DNA of 32,332 nt, taken from positions 1-32,332 of the forward strand of contig JANYAD010000100.1 in the NCBI GenBank assembly GCA_025355165.1, read 5' to 3'. The DNA comes from Gammaproteobacteria bacterium. GTDB lineage: Bacteria > Pseudomonadota > Gammaproteobacteria > Steroidobacterales > Steroidobacteraceae. Numbering within the stretch: the first letter of the stretch is position 1; every line of letters starts with the position of its first letter. Below are positions 24,181 to 31,844 of the stretch, piece by piece. Below the pieces are notes generated by a model. The model worked only from the letters and a program-made list of their open reading frames with translations, had not been told where the DNA came from and made no database searches. Position numbers and translations under genes: made by a program.

Positions 24181-25049
24181 CGCCGCCTTCGCTTGAACGA
24201 GGTTACCGCCGACACGGCCGGGTACATGGCGGCGCACGTGCACAAGTGGTCGGGATACGAGACCGACTTCCGCTCGGACGGGCAGCTCATAGACAAGCAG
24301 ACGGGGTTCCCCGTCGCGGGCGTGAAGGGGTCGGGCCTCTCGCCGGAGCAGTACAACAAAGCGATGAACGAAGCGAACACTCTCGTGACGGTCACGGACA
24401 CTGAAGGCCACCCCCACAACATAGCGACGTGGCAGGCGGCGAAAATGAACGGTATGCCCGTCAGCTCCGCCGCGGACTACATACAACAGAACGCGCAGGC
24501 GTCGGACGACATCGCGAAGAACAAGCAGAAGGTACAGAACCACCTCAACTCGACAAACGCGGCGCAGCAGGTGCAGCGGGGCGTCGTGCCGAGCACCTTG
24601 AACAGCCCCGCCGCGCAGGTACCCGGGCAGCCGCAGCAACAGCCTGGGCAGTCTGGCGCACCTACCACACGCACCCGTCGGGGCCCAGCTCGACAATGTT
24701 CTCGGACGACGACATCAACGTTTCGCAGAAGCTGAAGGCGCCGAGCTACATACTCGCGCGCGACGATAATAAAATTAAGATGTTCGACCCCACCAGCTCG
24801 AAGGTGCAGAAGGATACATCCTTCGGCGCCCAGTTCGGGCAAGGGACCAGGTTCTCGTACGGCAGCCCCGTAGACGAGACCCCGCCGACGCCCGCGCTCG
24901 CCGCGGCACCTCCTCCAGCGCAAGCCCCTCCGGCGCAGACTCCGTCCGCTCCGACGGTGCAGCCCGTGGCCGGTAGCCGCATCATGAAAGACTTCGCCGC
25001 GCGGCACCGTGCTCAGAAGTATAAGCCGAAGACTGTACACATAAAGTAG
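24181..25049 (+). pseudogene. Frameshifted gene with HTHP metal-binding (JAB/DUF4329-like) C-terminal domain
   Basis: The first frame runs from just after a TAG at 24178-24180 (possible TTG start 24193, ATG 24226). It encodes AAHVHKWSGYETDFRSDGQL, then a soluble domain and a Gln/Pro-rich linker (VPGQPQQQPGQ). Near 24645 the reading must slip by -1, equivalent to one lost base in a GGG run, to continue as VWRTYHTHPSGPSSTMFSDD, DINVSQKLKAPSYILARDD and a Pro/Ala-rich tail to 25049. HTHP followed by S/F-S-D-x-D is the zinc-site pattern of JAB and DUF4329 domains. The 5' end also looks lost. It could be decay, a sequencing error or a programmed slip; no classical slippery heptamer is present. Confidence 0.55.
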
Positions 25050-25106
25050 CAGGGACCGAACAGGCCGCAGGCCGAGACCGTGGTGAGGAGAGCGAAATGA
25101 AAGAAA

Positions 25107-25913
25107 GTGAAAAACAAAAGTTCGGATCAGAAAATTCTTGTGCTCGATATCGAGACCGCGCCGATAGAGGCATTCGTCTGGGGATTGTTCGATCAAAATA
25201 TTGGGATTGATTTCATTAAGAACGACTGGTCGATACTTAGCTACGCCGCGAAGTGGGTAGGCAGCAAGAAAATCATATATGCGGACACGGGCGGGCGCGG
25301 TGTTCGGAAGGTTCGCGACGATAAAATCTTGATGCGTCCTCTCTGGGATCTGCTCGACGCCGCCGATATCGTGATCGGACAAAATTTACGTAAGTTCGAT
25401 GCCAAAAAAGTTAATGCGAAAATGATAGCTCACGGGCTAGGCCCGCCATCACCGTACAAGGTGGTCGACACGCTGCTCGTGTCGCGCAAGCACTTCGCGT
25501 TCACGTCGAACAAGCTCGCGTTCACCTCGCGACTCCTCACCGACACGCCGAAGGATGAACACAAACGGTTCGCGGGTTTTGAATTGTGGAAAGAGTGTCT
25601 AGCGGATAATCCAGCGGCGTGGCGCGAGATGAAGAAGTACAACAAGCGCGACGTCGTGGCGACAGAAAAATTATATTTGAAACTACGGCCCTGGATAGCT
25701 GGACACCCGAGCGTAAGCGTGCACGAAGATCCTGAGTCGCCGACCTGTCCGCACTGCGATAGTTCAAAGATGCAGCGACGGGGCGTCTCCGTGCTACGCG
25801 CCGGGGGCTCGTACCCGAGATTTCAGTGTCAGGGTTGCGGCGCCTGGTCGAGAGGTAAAACGTTGCTACGCACAACGGCGTCTAGCAAAAAGCAATTGGT
25901 GTCTATTACCTGA
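25107..25913 (+). CDS. DEDDy 3'-5' exonuclease-like protein with C-terminal zinc ribbon
   Basis: The 268-residue protein has an RNase H-like exonuclease fold: motif I VLDIET (D14, E16), motif II GQNLRKFDAKK (D98), and motif III YNKRD (Y178, D182), which marks the DEDDy class. This resembles phage and YprB-type ribonuclease H-like proteins. Residues 214-244 add a C4 zinc ribbon (CPHC ... CQGC), probably for nucleic-acid binding. GTG 25107 is the only start in frame, because a TGA lies 6 bp upstream. The good Shine-Dalgarno GAGGAGAG is spaced for an ATG at 25097 in another frame. Initiation is therefore odd and may reflect a small indel in the A-rich start region. Confidence 0.82.
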   Translation: MKNKSSDQKILVLDIETAPIEAFVWGLFDQNIGIDFIKNDWSILSYAAKWVGSKKIIYADTGGRGVRKVRDDKILMRPLWDLLDAADIVIGQNLRKFDAKKVNAKMIAHGLGPPSPYKVVDTLLVSRKHFAFTSNKLAFTSRLLTDTPKDEHKRFAGFELWKECLADNPAAWREMKKYNKRDVVATEKLYLKLRPWIAGHPSVSVHEDPESPTCPHCDSSKMQRRGVSVLRAGGSYPRFQCQGCGAWSRGKTLLRTTASSKKQLVSIT

Positions 25914-26087
25914 ACTTTTGGAGTGACAGAAAATGAACGCCAGTCTTAAAAACGCGGGGGTTGCTGCGTCGAATGGCGCGTAGCGCCATTATATGGCGGT
26001 GTGAAAGGCCAAAGAATATTTTAATTCTGCGGTCCAGAACGGCTCCAACTGCTTGATATTTCACTGATTTCATGCTACCCTTAAAGG
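25914..26087. other. Intergenic DNA with a short perfect hairpin
   Basis: No gene is seen here. AATGGCGC-GTA-GCGCCATT (25972-25990) is a perfect 8-bp stem with a 3-nt loop, 60 bp after the exonuclease stop. It lacks a T-run. It may stabilise or end the exonuclease transcript. Confidence 0.4.
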
Positions 26088-26184
26088 CCCAAAGCAGCCT
26101 GCTCGTGAACTTCTCTTTTTGGGCGAAAGGGCGAGCAAATCAGAGTTACGCATTCCAAGAAGTTCACGAGCAGGCTGCTTTGGG
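26088..26184. repeat. 27-bp perfect inverted repeat, 43-nt spacer
   Basis: 26088-26114 (starting CCCAAAGCAGCCTGCTCG) is the exact reverse complement of 26158-26184 (ending CGAGCAGGCTGCTTTGGG). The 43-nt centre has no coding frame. No target-site duplication is evident at the outer edges. It could be a small MITE-like element, a large transcript hairpin, a recombination site pair, or a replication structure. It lies between the exonuclease and the toxin pair. Confidence 0.85.
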
Positions 26185-26335
26185 TAATTCGGGGCGCTAT
26201 GCGCCTAAAAAACGTGTAAATACAGTGCAGTAGACGTCCGTGGAGGGCCTACGTCACGCTGGGGGTGCGGTCGAGTTGACCATAGCTGTAGGTACGCCTA
26301 GGCTATGCGTAGGACGAACGGATAAGGAAATGGCC

Positions 26336-26512
26336 ATGACGGCAGCACTAAAGACACGCAGACATTCGGAAGACAATAATCGGACAGCGAAGCCCGAGTC
26401 GGATCGTCGTGCCTACCACATCAGCGAGATTCCTAAGTCCACCGTTGAGGCAATCAAGACCTCGCGCATGGATTCACGGCACGATCATCTCAACGCCCTG
26501 CTAGATCAGTAA
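26336..26512 (+). CDS. Small protein, probable antitoxin partner of the PemK-like toxin
   Basis: The 58-residue hydrophilic protein starts MTAALKTRRHSEDNNRTAKP and ends KTSRMDSRHDHLNALLDQ. The ATG at 26336 has AAGGA seven bases upstream; the frame is open from 26240 without better signals. The stop lies 22 bp before the toxin-like gene, the usual antitoxin-toxin arrangement. It shows no AbrB/MazE-type DNA-binding domain and may act only by covering the toxin. The antitoxin role is inferred from position and size alone. Confidence 0.6.
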   Translation: MTAALKTRRHSEDNNRTAKPESDRRAYHISEIPKSTVEAIKTSRMDSRHDHLNALLDQ

Positions 26513-26534
26513 CTCCTAAGCGCCTCCACTTACA

Positions 26535-26957
26535 GTGGACTATCCGAGCCCCGAAATTGGGCTTGTGATTACGTACTCATACCTCTGGAAGAACGAAGCC
26601 GCGGCCGGCCATTCAGGTGGCAGAAAAAATCGTCCGTGCGCGATTCTGCTTTCAGTTCAGCAAGCTCTCGGTGGCCCGACGGTCACGGTTGCGCCGATCA
26701 CGCACAGCAAGCCGCGCGACCCGAACGTCGCCGTCGAAATCCCGGCAGCGGTCTCACGCAATTTAGGCCTCGATGACGATAAGGGCTGGGTTGTGCTCGA
26801 CGAAGTAAATCAATTTACGTGGCCCGGTTACGATCTGCGCGTGAACCCTAAAACAGGCCAATATGAGTATGGATTTCTTCCGCCTCTGTTCTACGGCAAA
26901 CTCGTAACCAAATTCCATCAACTGGAGGCGACTCTTACAACTACGCCGCGAGACTAA
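26535..26957 (+). CDS. PemK/MazF-like toxin family protein
   Basis: The 140-residue protein begins PEIGLVITYSYLWKNEAAAG. It contains GRKNRPCAILLSV and TVTVAPITHSKP, which correspond to the PemK/MazF core (G-x-x-R-P and the T-H-S strand), then VEIPAAVSRNLGLDDDKGWVVLDEVNQFTWPG and YGFLPP, typical of the longer PemK-like subgroup. Members are usually ribosome-independent mRNA interferases that cut at short motifs. No start other than GTG 26535 fits before the conserved PEIGLV. The Shine-Dalgarno is weak, consistent with lower toxin yield. Together with the upstream small gene it could stabilise the island. Confidence 0.8.
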   Translation: MDYPSPEIGLVITYSYLWKNEAAAGHSGGRKNRPCAILLSVQQALGGPTVTVAPITHSKPRDPNVAVEIPAAVSRNLGLDDDKGWVVLDEVNQFTWPGYDLRVNPKTGQYEYGFLPPLFYGKLVTKFHQLEATLTTTPRD

Positions 26958-27071
26958 CTGACCACATCACGGCGCTCAACTATCGAAAACGGCTCGATGA
27001 AGCTGAAAATATGTGGTCGTCATCAGCAGAATCATCACGGCGGACTGCGCGAGTTCACAGCTCGGCTGTTG

Positions 27072-27971
27072 TTACTCCGCTGGGCGAGGTGGCTCCGGCG
27101 GAGGAGGAGGAGCTGCGTTTTCCTGTGCCTGCTTATAGATATTCGGCAGATCCCGCATGACTGCGATGGCTGCGCTTTGCTGCTCTGCTGAGAGACGGCG
27201 GTACTCGGCTTCATCGATTGGAAGTGCAAGATCGCGGCGCGCGCATAAAAGTGCTTCAGGCAAAAGGCTCGAATGCTCTTCCAACCAATCGGATAGCGCG
27301 GCTCCCAGCTTAAGAACGTCCGCCCCTTGCTGCGCATTTAGCTCCTTCATGGTTGCTGTATGTCTGCTGTGGTTTTCAAGTTCATTCTTGGCCTGCACGT
27401 TAAGCCGCTCCATTGCAGCCCTGTCTGAACTCCCTGCAATATTGTGTTCCTTCATCAGTTGCACAATTCGCTGGTGTTCAGCTATCGCAGAATCCATATA
27501 GCCCTGGGTTAGATCAATCTGCGTTTTTCGCACGACAAGTGGCGCTCTCCTAACTAGCATCTGAACGTAGCCTGGCATTACGGCTTTTTGAAATTTCATC
27601 AATGCAGTAACGGTGGGCTGCTGGGCAACTAAATGAGCCTTCAAAAGCATTGCGGTGTTGTCGACCATGCTGCGCCCTAGGGCCGTCTGATCTTCTTTGA
27701 CGTCCATCAGTCGAGACATCGAGGCCTGGATTCGCGAGACTGCCTCTATAGCTGGAAGATATACATCCCTCCGTAGAGACATTTCGCGCTCCAATCTTTG
27801 TTGGCCGGCATTGTGATCCTGTTGCATGCGGAGCTGCTTACGGGAGTTCCTATTGCTAAGAGTCGTGGTCACGAACGCGACACTCGCAGCAATAAGGGCA
27901 GCCCATACCGTATCCGGGACGTGAAAAAGCCCCGTGCTGATGAGCGCGAAAAATCCGCCTATGTAATCCAT
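27072..27971 (-). CDS. Membrane-anchored coiled-coil protein of unknown function
   Basis: The 299-residue protein has one hydrophobic segment near the N-terminus (about 22-38, VWAALIAASVAFVTTTL). A long, largely helical, charged region follows with coiled-coil tendency (SRKQLRMQQDHNAGQQRLER and on to about 235), and a Pro-rich tail (APPPPPEPPRPAE). The bulk is probably cytoplasmic. GGAGC precedes the ATG. No enzyme motif or family is recognised. It opposes the toxin gene and shares strand with the two following cargo genes, but gaps suggest separate transcription. Confidence 0.7.
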   Translation of the reverse strand: MDYIGGFFALISTGLFHVPDTVWAALIAASVAFVTTTLSNRNSRKQLRMQQDHNAGQQRLEREMSLRRDVYLPAIEAVSRIQASMSRLMDVKEDQTALGRSMVDNTAMLLKAHLVAQQPTVTALMKFQKAVMPGYVQMLVRRAPLVVRKTQIDLTQGYMDSAIAEHQRIVQLMKEHNIAGSSDRAAMERLNVQAKNELENHSRHTATMKELNAQQGADVLKLGAALSDWLEEHSSLLPEALLCARRDLALPIDEAEYRRLSAEQQSAAIAVMRDLPNIYKQAQENAAPPPPPEPPRPAE

Positions 27972-28010
27972 TGTCTGTGCTCCACTATTTCCACGGAAAT
28001 TTATTTTACG

Positions 28011-28247
28011 CTAACCGTCCCGCTTCATTTCAGGCCGCACGCTCGCTGTGCATTCCCTCTTCCCACACTTCGAGCAGCGCATACGGCTTACCACGCGATC
28101 AAGCTCGGCATCCCAGCCCGAGAACGCCGCCAGAGTCTCGGGGCGCGCGTTGCGGCTGTGCCCACACGTGCAGGTCAACCGAATGACGTACTGGCCTCCA
28201 TTGTCGGAGAGCTTGACGATGTGAAGGGCTGGGCGCGGCGGCATCAT
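28011..28247 (-). CDS. Small zinc-ribbon protein
   Basis: This 78-residue protein (MMPPRPALHIVKLSDNGGQY at the start) has two CxxC-type pairs: CTCGHSRNARPETLAAF and MRCSKCGKRECTASV. Small proteins with a C-x-C-G...C-x-x-C-G-K pattern of this kind are common in proteobacteria and their mobile DNA, with unknown function. The frame is open upstream to 28568, but that part overlaps the next gene on the same strand in another frame, so the ATG pair at 28247/28244 is preferred. Only a weak Shine-Dalgarno is present. Confidence 0.6.
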   Translation of the reverse strand: MMPPRPALHIVKLSDNGGQYVIRLTCTCGHSRNARPETLAAFSGWDAELDRVVSRMRCSKCGKRECTASVRPEMKRDG

Positions 28248-28327
28248 TGGAGCGCCAATTGTCTCGACGCCAGCATGCTGGCGTCCACCCAGTACCGGCG
28301 ACCCGCAACTACTGTATGCCGACGCGG

Positions 28328-28744
28328 CTAAGCCGACGCTCGATGGCAGAGCACAGAGACGAGCTTGAAGTCGATTGAATCCGGGGAAGGGCTCGCAAAC
28401 GTCGGCACAAATGGGAGGTCGCTTAGAGTTGGGCCGGTGATTGTCGGCTCTTCGGACAAGCCTTGCCGAAGAAATGCCAGTTTGCGTTCCTTGCAGTCGA
28501 AGGCCATCAGGTCGTAGGAGGGTTTTAGCGCCTCTCCAGTGGCCGACCAACGCTCTCGCCGAATCCATGCTGTCGTATATCCAGAGCGAATATCGATACC
28601 CTCCAGGGCGACACTCGCTGCGCTGTGATGATCGGAGCTAACGGCGACCATTTCCCAGTGCGCGGCTATCGCACTAGCCTGGGGGTCGGCGAGCGCCGAT
28701 GAAGCGATTGCTGCCGCGGCCATGATGATGCTGAATATTTTCAT
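28328..28744 (-). CDS. Small secreted protein, surface-adhesin-E-like
   Basis: The 138-residue protein has a clear signal peptide (MKIFSIIMAAAAIASSALA, cleavage before DPQ). The mature part has a W near residue 30, a GYTTAWIR strand and YDLMAFDCKERKLAF, resembling the surface-adhesin protein E type fold (W-x-strand, Y-D-x-x-x-x-x-D-C). It has two cysteines that could form a disulfide. Function is uncertain; relatives are small periplasmic or surface proteins. It is the last gene before the right att site. Confidence 0.6.
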   Translation of the reverse strand: MKIFSIIMAAAAIASSALADPQASAIAAHWEMVAVSSDHHSAASVALEGIDIRSGYTTAWIRRERWSATGEALKPSYDLMAFDCKERKLAFLRQGLSEEPTITGPTLSDLPFVPTFASPSPDSIDFKLVSVLCHRASA

Positions 28745-28997
28745 TGGCGATTTTACTCAACCTCCATCAAGTTCAAATCATTGCGCGCTGCGTGTAGCCA
28801 CGAGCTGCTTTAATTTGCAGGCCGGACACTCATCGCCGTATTGCGGCCTTGAAATACTCCAATGTGTTCAGGGAGGCCGAAGCATCTCAGCGGGGTCTAT
28901 GCCCTCGCTGTATTCTAAGTCACAGGGGCGCGTCCAGGATCAGGTTTTTTCTAGTCGTACCTGGTCGTTTACGGGTCCGTTTTCGTCCTTTAAGTGG
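28745..28997. other. Non-coding right end of the island
   Basis: No plausible gene, promoter or strong repeat is seen between the small secreted protein gene and attR. Arm-type integrase sites would be expected here, but I find no clear match to the GATAAA repeats at the left end. Confidence 0.5.
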
Positions 28998-29015
28998 CCT
29001 CTCCTGGGCACCACA
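28998..29015 (+). repeat. attR core, 18-bp direct repeat of the tRNA-Leu 3' end
   Basis: It is identical to 16342-16359. Only the T-arm/acceptor part of the tRNA is present; the preceding bases (TTTAAGTGG) do not continue the tRNA, so this is not a second gene. Confidence 0.88.
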
Positions 29016-29045
29016 CCCTTGCTTTCTGGATGCTATCGTCCACCC

Positions 29046-29547
29046 ATGACTTGGCCACCCGGTGCGGACCTTCGCACGCACTAGAGGCCACTCTGCCGGT
29101 ATTTTCCACCTACCTGTTGAGCTACATCAACGTCGGTATCTTTTGGAATAATCATCACCACATGCTGCATGCCACGGAGCGCGTCAACGGCCGCGTGTTG
29201 TGGGCGAATCTGTTCTTGTTGTTCTGGTTATCGGTCGTTCCGTTCGCAATAAGATGGATGGATGAAACCGGATTCGCCGCCTTGCCGACAGCAGCCTATG
29301 GCGTTGTATGGCGATGGCCGCAGGCGGCTACAATACATTGCAGCGTACGATTATCGCCTGCAATGGCCCCGATTCAAGACTAGCCGCGGCTCTAGAATCC
29401 GATTTGAAGGGCAAGCTTTCTATTGGTTTAGGCGTTGCGGCCGACCCGCTTGCATTCCTAAGACCGTGGGCGGCCATGGTGCTGTACGAGTTGGTTGCGC
29501 TGGTGTGGTTGGTGCTGGATCGGCGCATTGAAGCGGGCCCCGCGTGA
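29046..29547 (+). pseudogene. Decayed TMEM175-type (DUF1211) potassium channel gene
   Basis: Three frames together give a recognisable TMEM175-like protein. The pieces are WPPGADLR (frame 1, stop soon after), ALEATLPVFSTYLLSYINVG and FWNNHHHMLHATERVNGRVLW (frame 2), then MAMAAGGYNTLQRTIIACNG, a middle stretch and LVALVWLVLDRRIEAGPA (frame 3). The motif WNNHHHMLHAT is characteristic of the family. At least two frameshifts are needed, near 29073 and near 29300. The first transmembrane helix with its FSD selectivity motif is missing. The gene therefore lost its 5' end and reading frame. It begins 30 bp outside attR. Confidence 0.8.
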
Positions 29548-29654
29548 AGCGCGCCCAGGACAAAGTATTTGAAGGCCAGTAGGATGACGACCCACGCTTA
29601 GACCCGGAGCGACATCGCTGCATGGAGCTAAGCAGGGATCTGTCTAACCGGCGG
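29548..29654. other. Short intergenic gap with no recognised feature
   Basis: The gap lies between the channel pseudogene and the convergent diguanylate cyclase gene. No terminator hairpin with a T-run was found. Confidence 0.4.
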
Positions 29655-31610
29655 TCACTGGCGGTTTAGGCGTCTTATTCCTGACGCATTCAATGATTTC
29701 TCGTCTGCGACCCGCACCAGATCACGCCCCTCGTTTTTCGCCACATACAGTGCCGCATCCGCGCGCGCGATGAGTTCGTCGAGCGAACGCACCTGATGGT
29801 CGCGGCTCGCGAGCCCAGCGCTCAAGCTGACGCGCAGTCCCGCACCTGAGGGCGGCAGCGTGATGGCAAATACCAGGGTGCGCAGACGCTCGAGCGTGGC
29901 GATGGCCACTTCCGCCGTTGCATCGGGCATGATTAGTAGAAATTCCTCGCCGCCCCACCGGCCGAGGACATCGACACTGCGCAGCGACTCGCGGCCCAAG
30001 CGGGCGAACTCTCTCAACACGTAGTCCCCCGTCGCATGGCCGCAGCGATCATTGATGAATTTGAAATGATCCATGTCGATGATGGCGAGCGTCAAAGCGG
30101 TATCAAATTCGGTCGAGGCAGCCAGAGCATCCGTCGCCAGTTCCGCCGTGCGGCGTCGGTTCGGCAATCCAGTCAAGCCATCTTGACTTGCCAGTCGCAC
30201 CAGCTGCTGGCGAAAGCGCAGGTTGGTCACCAAGAAGTAGATGAGGAGTGCGATCACCAGGACGCCGGACACTGAGGCGATCGCATTCCAACGCAATTGC
30301 TGCGCCTGGCGCTGTGACTGCTCATGAGACAGATCCAACTCGCGCTTCAGCAGCGCGTTGCGCTCAATTTCCCGGTCCGTCTCAAAGCGGGCGCGCAGCG
30401 CAACCGCCTGCTTGGTGCGATCGGAATCATTGGTTGCGACGTAGCGGCGCATGTATTCGGCCAAGTCATTGTAGGCATCGCGATAATTGTGCAAGGCGGC
30501 GTTGGTGCGCGCGCGCCATTGATACAACGAGGCGACGCGCAGCGGCAGAACGTCGGTTCCGCTGTGGTCAAGCACCTCGTTCAACGTAGCCAGGGCCTTC
30601 TCTGGATGTCCCTCGGCCAGATCGATACGTGCCAGCAGCGCCTCGGTCTCCTTGACCTCGTCGGAGAACCTCGAAGCGATAAACGTGAACAAGGCATTCT
30701 CGCAGGAGGCACGCGCCTTGATGAGCTGTCCTAGTTCAATACGCGCTTCGCAAACCCGCACGTCGGAGAATGCAACGCCCTGAGAATCATTGAGCGAGGA
30801 GCTGAGCTTGCGGGCATCGTCGAATTCGGCGATGGCCTGCGAATACTTTTGCATGAGAATCAAAATTCGTCCGCGCAAAAATCGATCGACGGACAGCGCC
30901 AGCGGCAGGTGGTGCGCGGCGTCCCAGTCGATCGCTTCCTGATTCAAGGTAAGCGCTTGTGGGTAGTCGCCCATGCCTCGCAGTACCGTGGCCAGCACGC
31001 CGGCGGCGAGAATGTGCGGTTCGGCAAATGCCGGCGTGGTGCTGGATCGATACGCCTGAGAAAGACTGCCGATGGCCAAGTCCTGGCGATCTTCGCGATA
31101 CTGCAGGAGCCCACGCGCAATCAGCAGGCAGATATCCTCCAGGGAACCGCGCTTCTGCACCGCTTGCGCCTCTTCGGTCGTTTTGACAGCTGCCGCGATC
31201 CCCGCTTGGTCATAAACGTTTTCTGCGTACAACGATAGCAACATAATGCGGACCGGATCGGTATTGTCGGTGGCCAGCTTCAGTCCCTTGAACACCGCAT
31301 CGCGCGCTTTGGATTCCAGTTCAAGAATGCTGTAAGCCTGACCCTGCACGCTGTACAAGGAAGCGAGACGCTGAGGGTTGGGGACGGGCGAGGCGAGTTC
31401 CGCTTTGAGCAGCGCCGCTACTTTTTTCAATGCAGCATTGGCATCCTGGTCCACCAATGTCTGCAACGCTCTAATCGAGGGATCCACATTGGGCAGGCAA
31501 GCGGCGGACGCCGGCCGGCAGCCGAGCAGCCACGACACTAATAGCGTGGCCAGAATGCCTGCAATTCCCGCACGGCAGGCGCGTTGCTCGGCATACTTGG
31601 AAGAGCTCAT
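29655..31610 (-). CDS. Diguanylate cyclase with periplasmic TPR sensor (GGDEF protein)
   Basis: The 651-residue protein has a signal sequence or signal anchor (GIAGILATLLVSWLLGC, about 15-32). A large periplasmic helical region with TPR-like repeats (about 45-435) follows, then a coiled stretch, a membrane helix (about 442-465, VSGVLVIALLIYFLVTNL), and a cytoplasmic GGDEF domain (about 475-640). The active-site motif is RWGGEEF, competent for making cyclic di-GMP. RSVD five residues before it is an intact product-inhibition I-site. DGLTGLPNRR marks the domain start. The ATG at 31610 is preferred to an upstream TTG at 31622. Periplasmic TPRs suggest control by an extracytoplasmic protein or peptide. 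It is divergent from the MFS gene. Confidence 0.92.
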   Translation of the reverse strand: MSSSKYAEQRACRAGIAGILATLLVSWLLGCRPASAACLPNVDPSIRALQTLVDQDANAALKKVAALLKAELASPVPNPQRLASLYSVQGQAYSILELESKARDAVFKGLKLATDNTDPVRIMLLSLYAENVYDQAGIAAAVKTTEEAQAVQKRGSLEDICLLIARGLLQYREDRQDLAIGSLSQAYRSSTTPAFAEPHILAAGVLATVLRGMGDYPQALTLNQEAIDWDAAHHLPLALSVDRFLRGRILILMQKYSQAIAEFDDARKLSSSLNDSQGVAFSDVRVCEARIELGQLIKARASCENALFTFIASRFSDEVKETEALLARIDLAEGHPEKALATLNEVLDHSGTDVLPLRVASLYQWRARTNAALHNYRDAYNDLAEYMRRYVATNDSDRTKQAVALRARFETDREIERNALLKRELDLSHEQSQRQAQQLRWNAIASVSGVLVIALLIYFLVTNLRFRQQLVRLASQDGLTGLPNRRRTAELATDALAASTEFDTALTLAIIDMDHFKFINDRCGHATGDYVLREFARLGRESLRSVDVLGRWGGEEFLLIMPDATAEVAIATLERLRTLVFAITLPPSGAGLRVSLSAGLASRDHQVRSLDELIARADAALYVAKNEGRDLVRVADEKSLNASGIRRLNRQ

Positions 31611-31844
31611 GATTGCCGACAAATTACGGGCTTCAGGCCTTTGGTTCGTTACCCAAAGTCACGGTTTTTAACTTCTTAAAGGATGCCCCGTGCGCGGCGC
31701 GCCAGCGGCGCGGACTGTGACCGAATTCGCACGTTATGCGCCATCCTGCGAACGCCGGTGGTGACAAGCGCGCGGGAAATGCGCATATTGGAGGTGGCGA
31801 CACATATATCGAGCCTTGCTCAACTAAAAAAGGACAGGCCACTT

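Larger units (their letters stand above)
16342..29015. mobile_element. Integrated genomic island in tRNA-Leu(CAG), about 12.7 kb
   Basis: The island lies between two identical 18-bp sequences, 16342-16359 (T-arm, acceptor and CCA of tRNA-Leu) and 28998-29015. A tyrosine integrase is the first gene after the tRNA, the classical layout for tRNA-targeting elements. Inside are recombination genes, a toxin-like pair, unknown genes and several broken genes. The core operon to the left is intact, while the right junction abuts a decayed gene. No relaxase, type IV secretion, capsid or terminase gene is recognisable, so it is not visibly self-transmissible. Confidence 0.85.

Noticed and set aside
24635-24660. 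Programmed -1 frameshift site
   Set aside because: No X-XXY-YYZ slippery heptamer or clear downstream structure was seen; a lost base is simpler, though not proven.
24477-25382. Long minus-strand open frame of 301 codons
   Set aside because: Its product is compositionally odd (Arg/His/Leu-rich) and it lies antisense to the HTHP gene and the exonuclease, whose domains are recognisable.
26189-26212. GGCGC-TAT-GCGCC hairpin followed by AAAAAA
   Set aside because: The A-run is on the wrong side for a minus-strand terminator and a plus-strand terminator would need T.
28248-28568. Upstream extension of the zinc-ribbon gene
   Set aside because: It overlaps the small secreted protein gene on the same strand in another frame and has no protein-like features; the ATG pair at 28247/28244 is enough.
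16360-29000. CRISPR array or Cas genes in the island
   Set aside because: No regularly spaced long direct repeats and no Cas-like proteins were found.
28990-29015. Possible second tRNA-Leu at attR
   Set aside because: Only the last part of the tRNA is present; the bases before it do not form the rest of the molecule.
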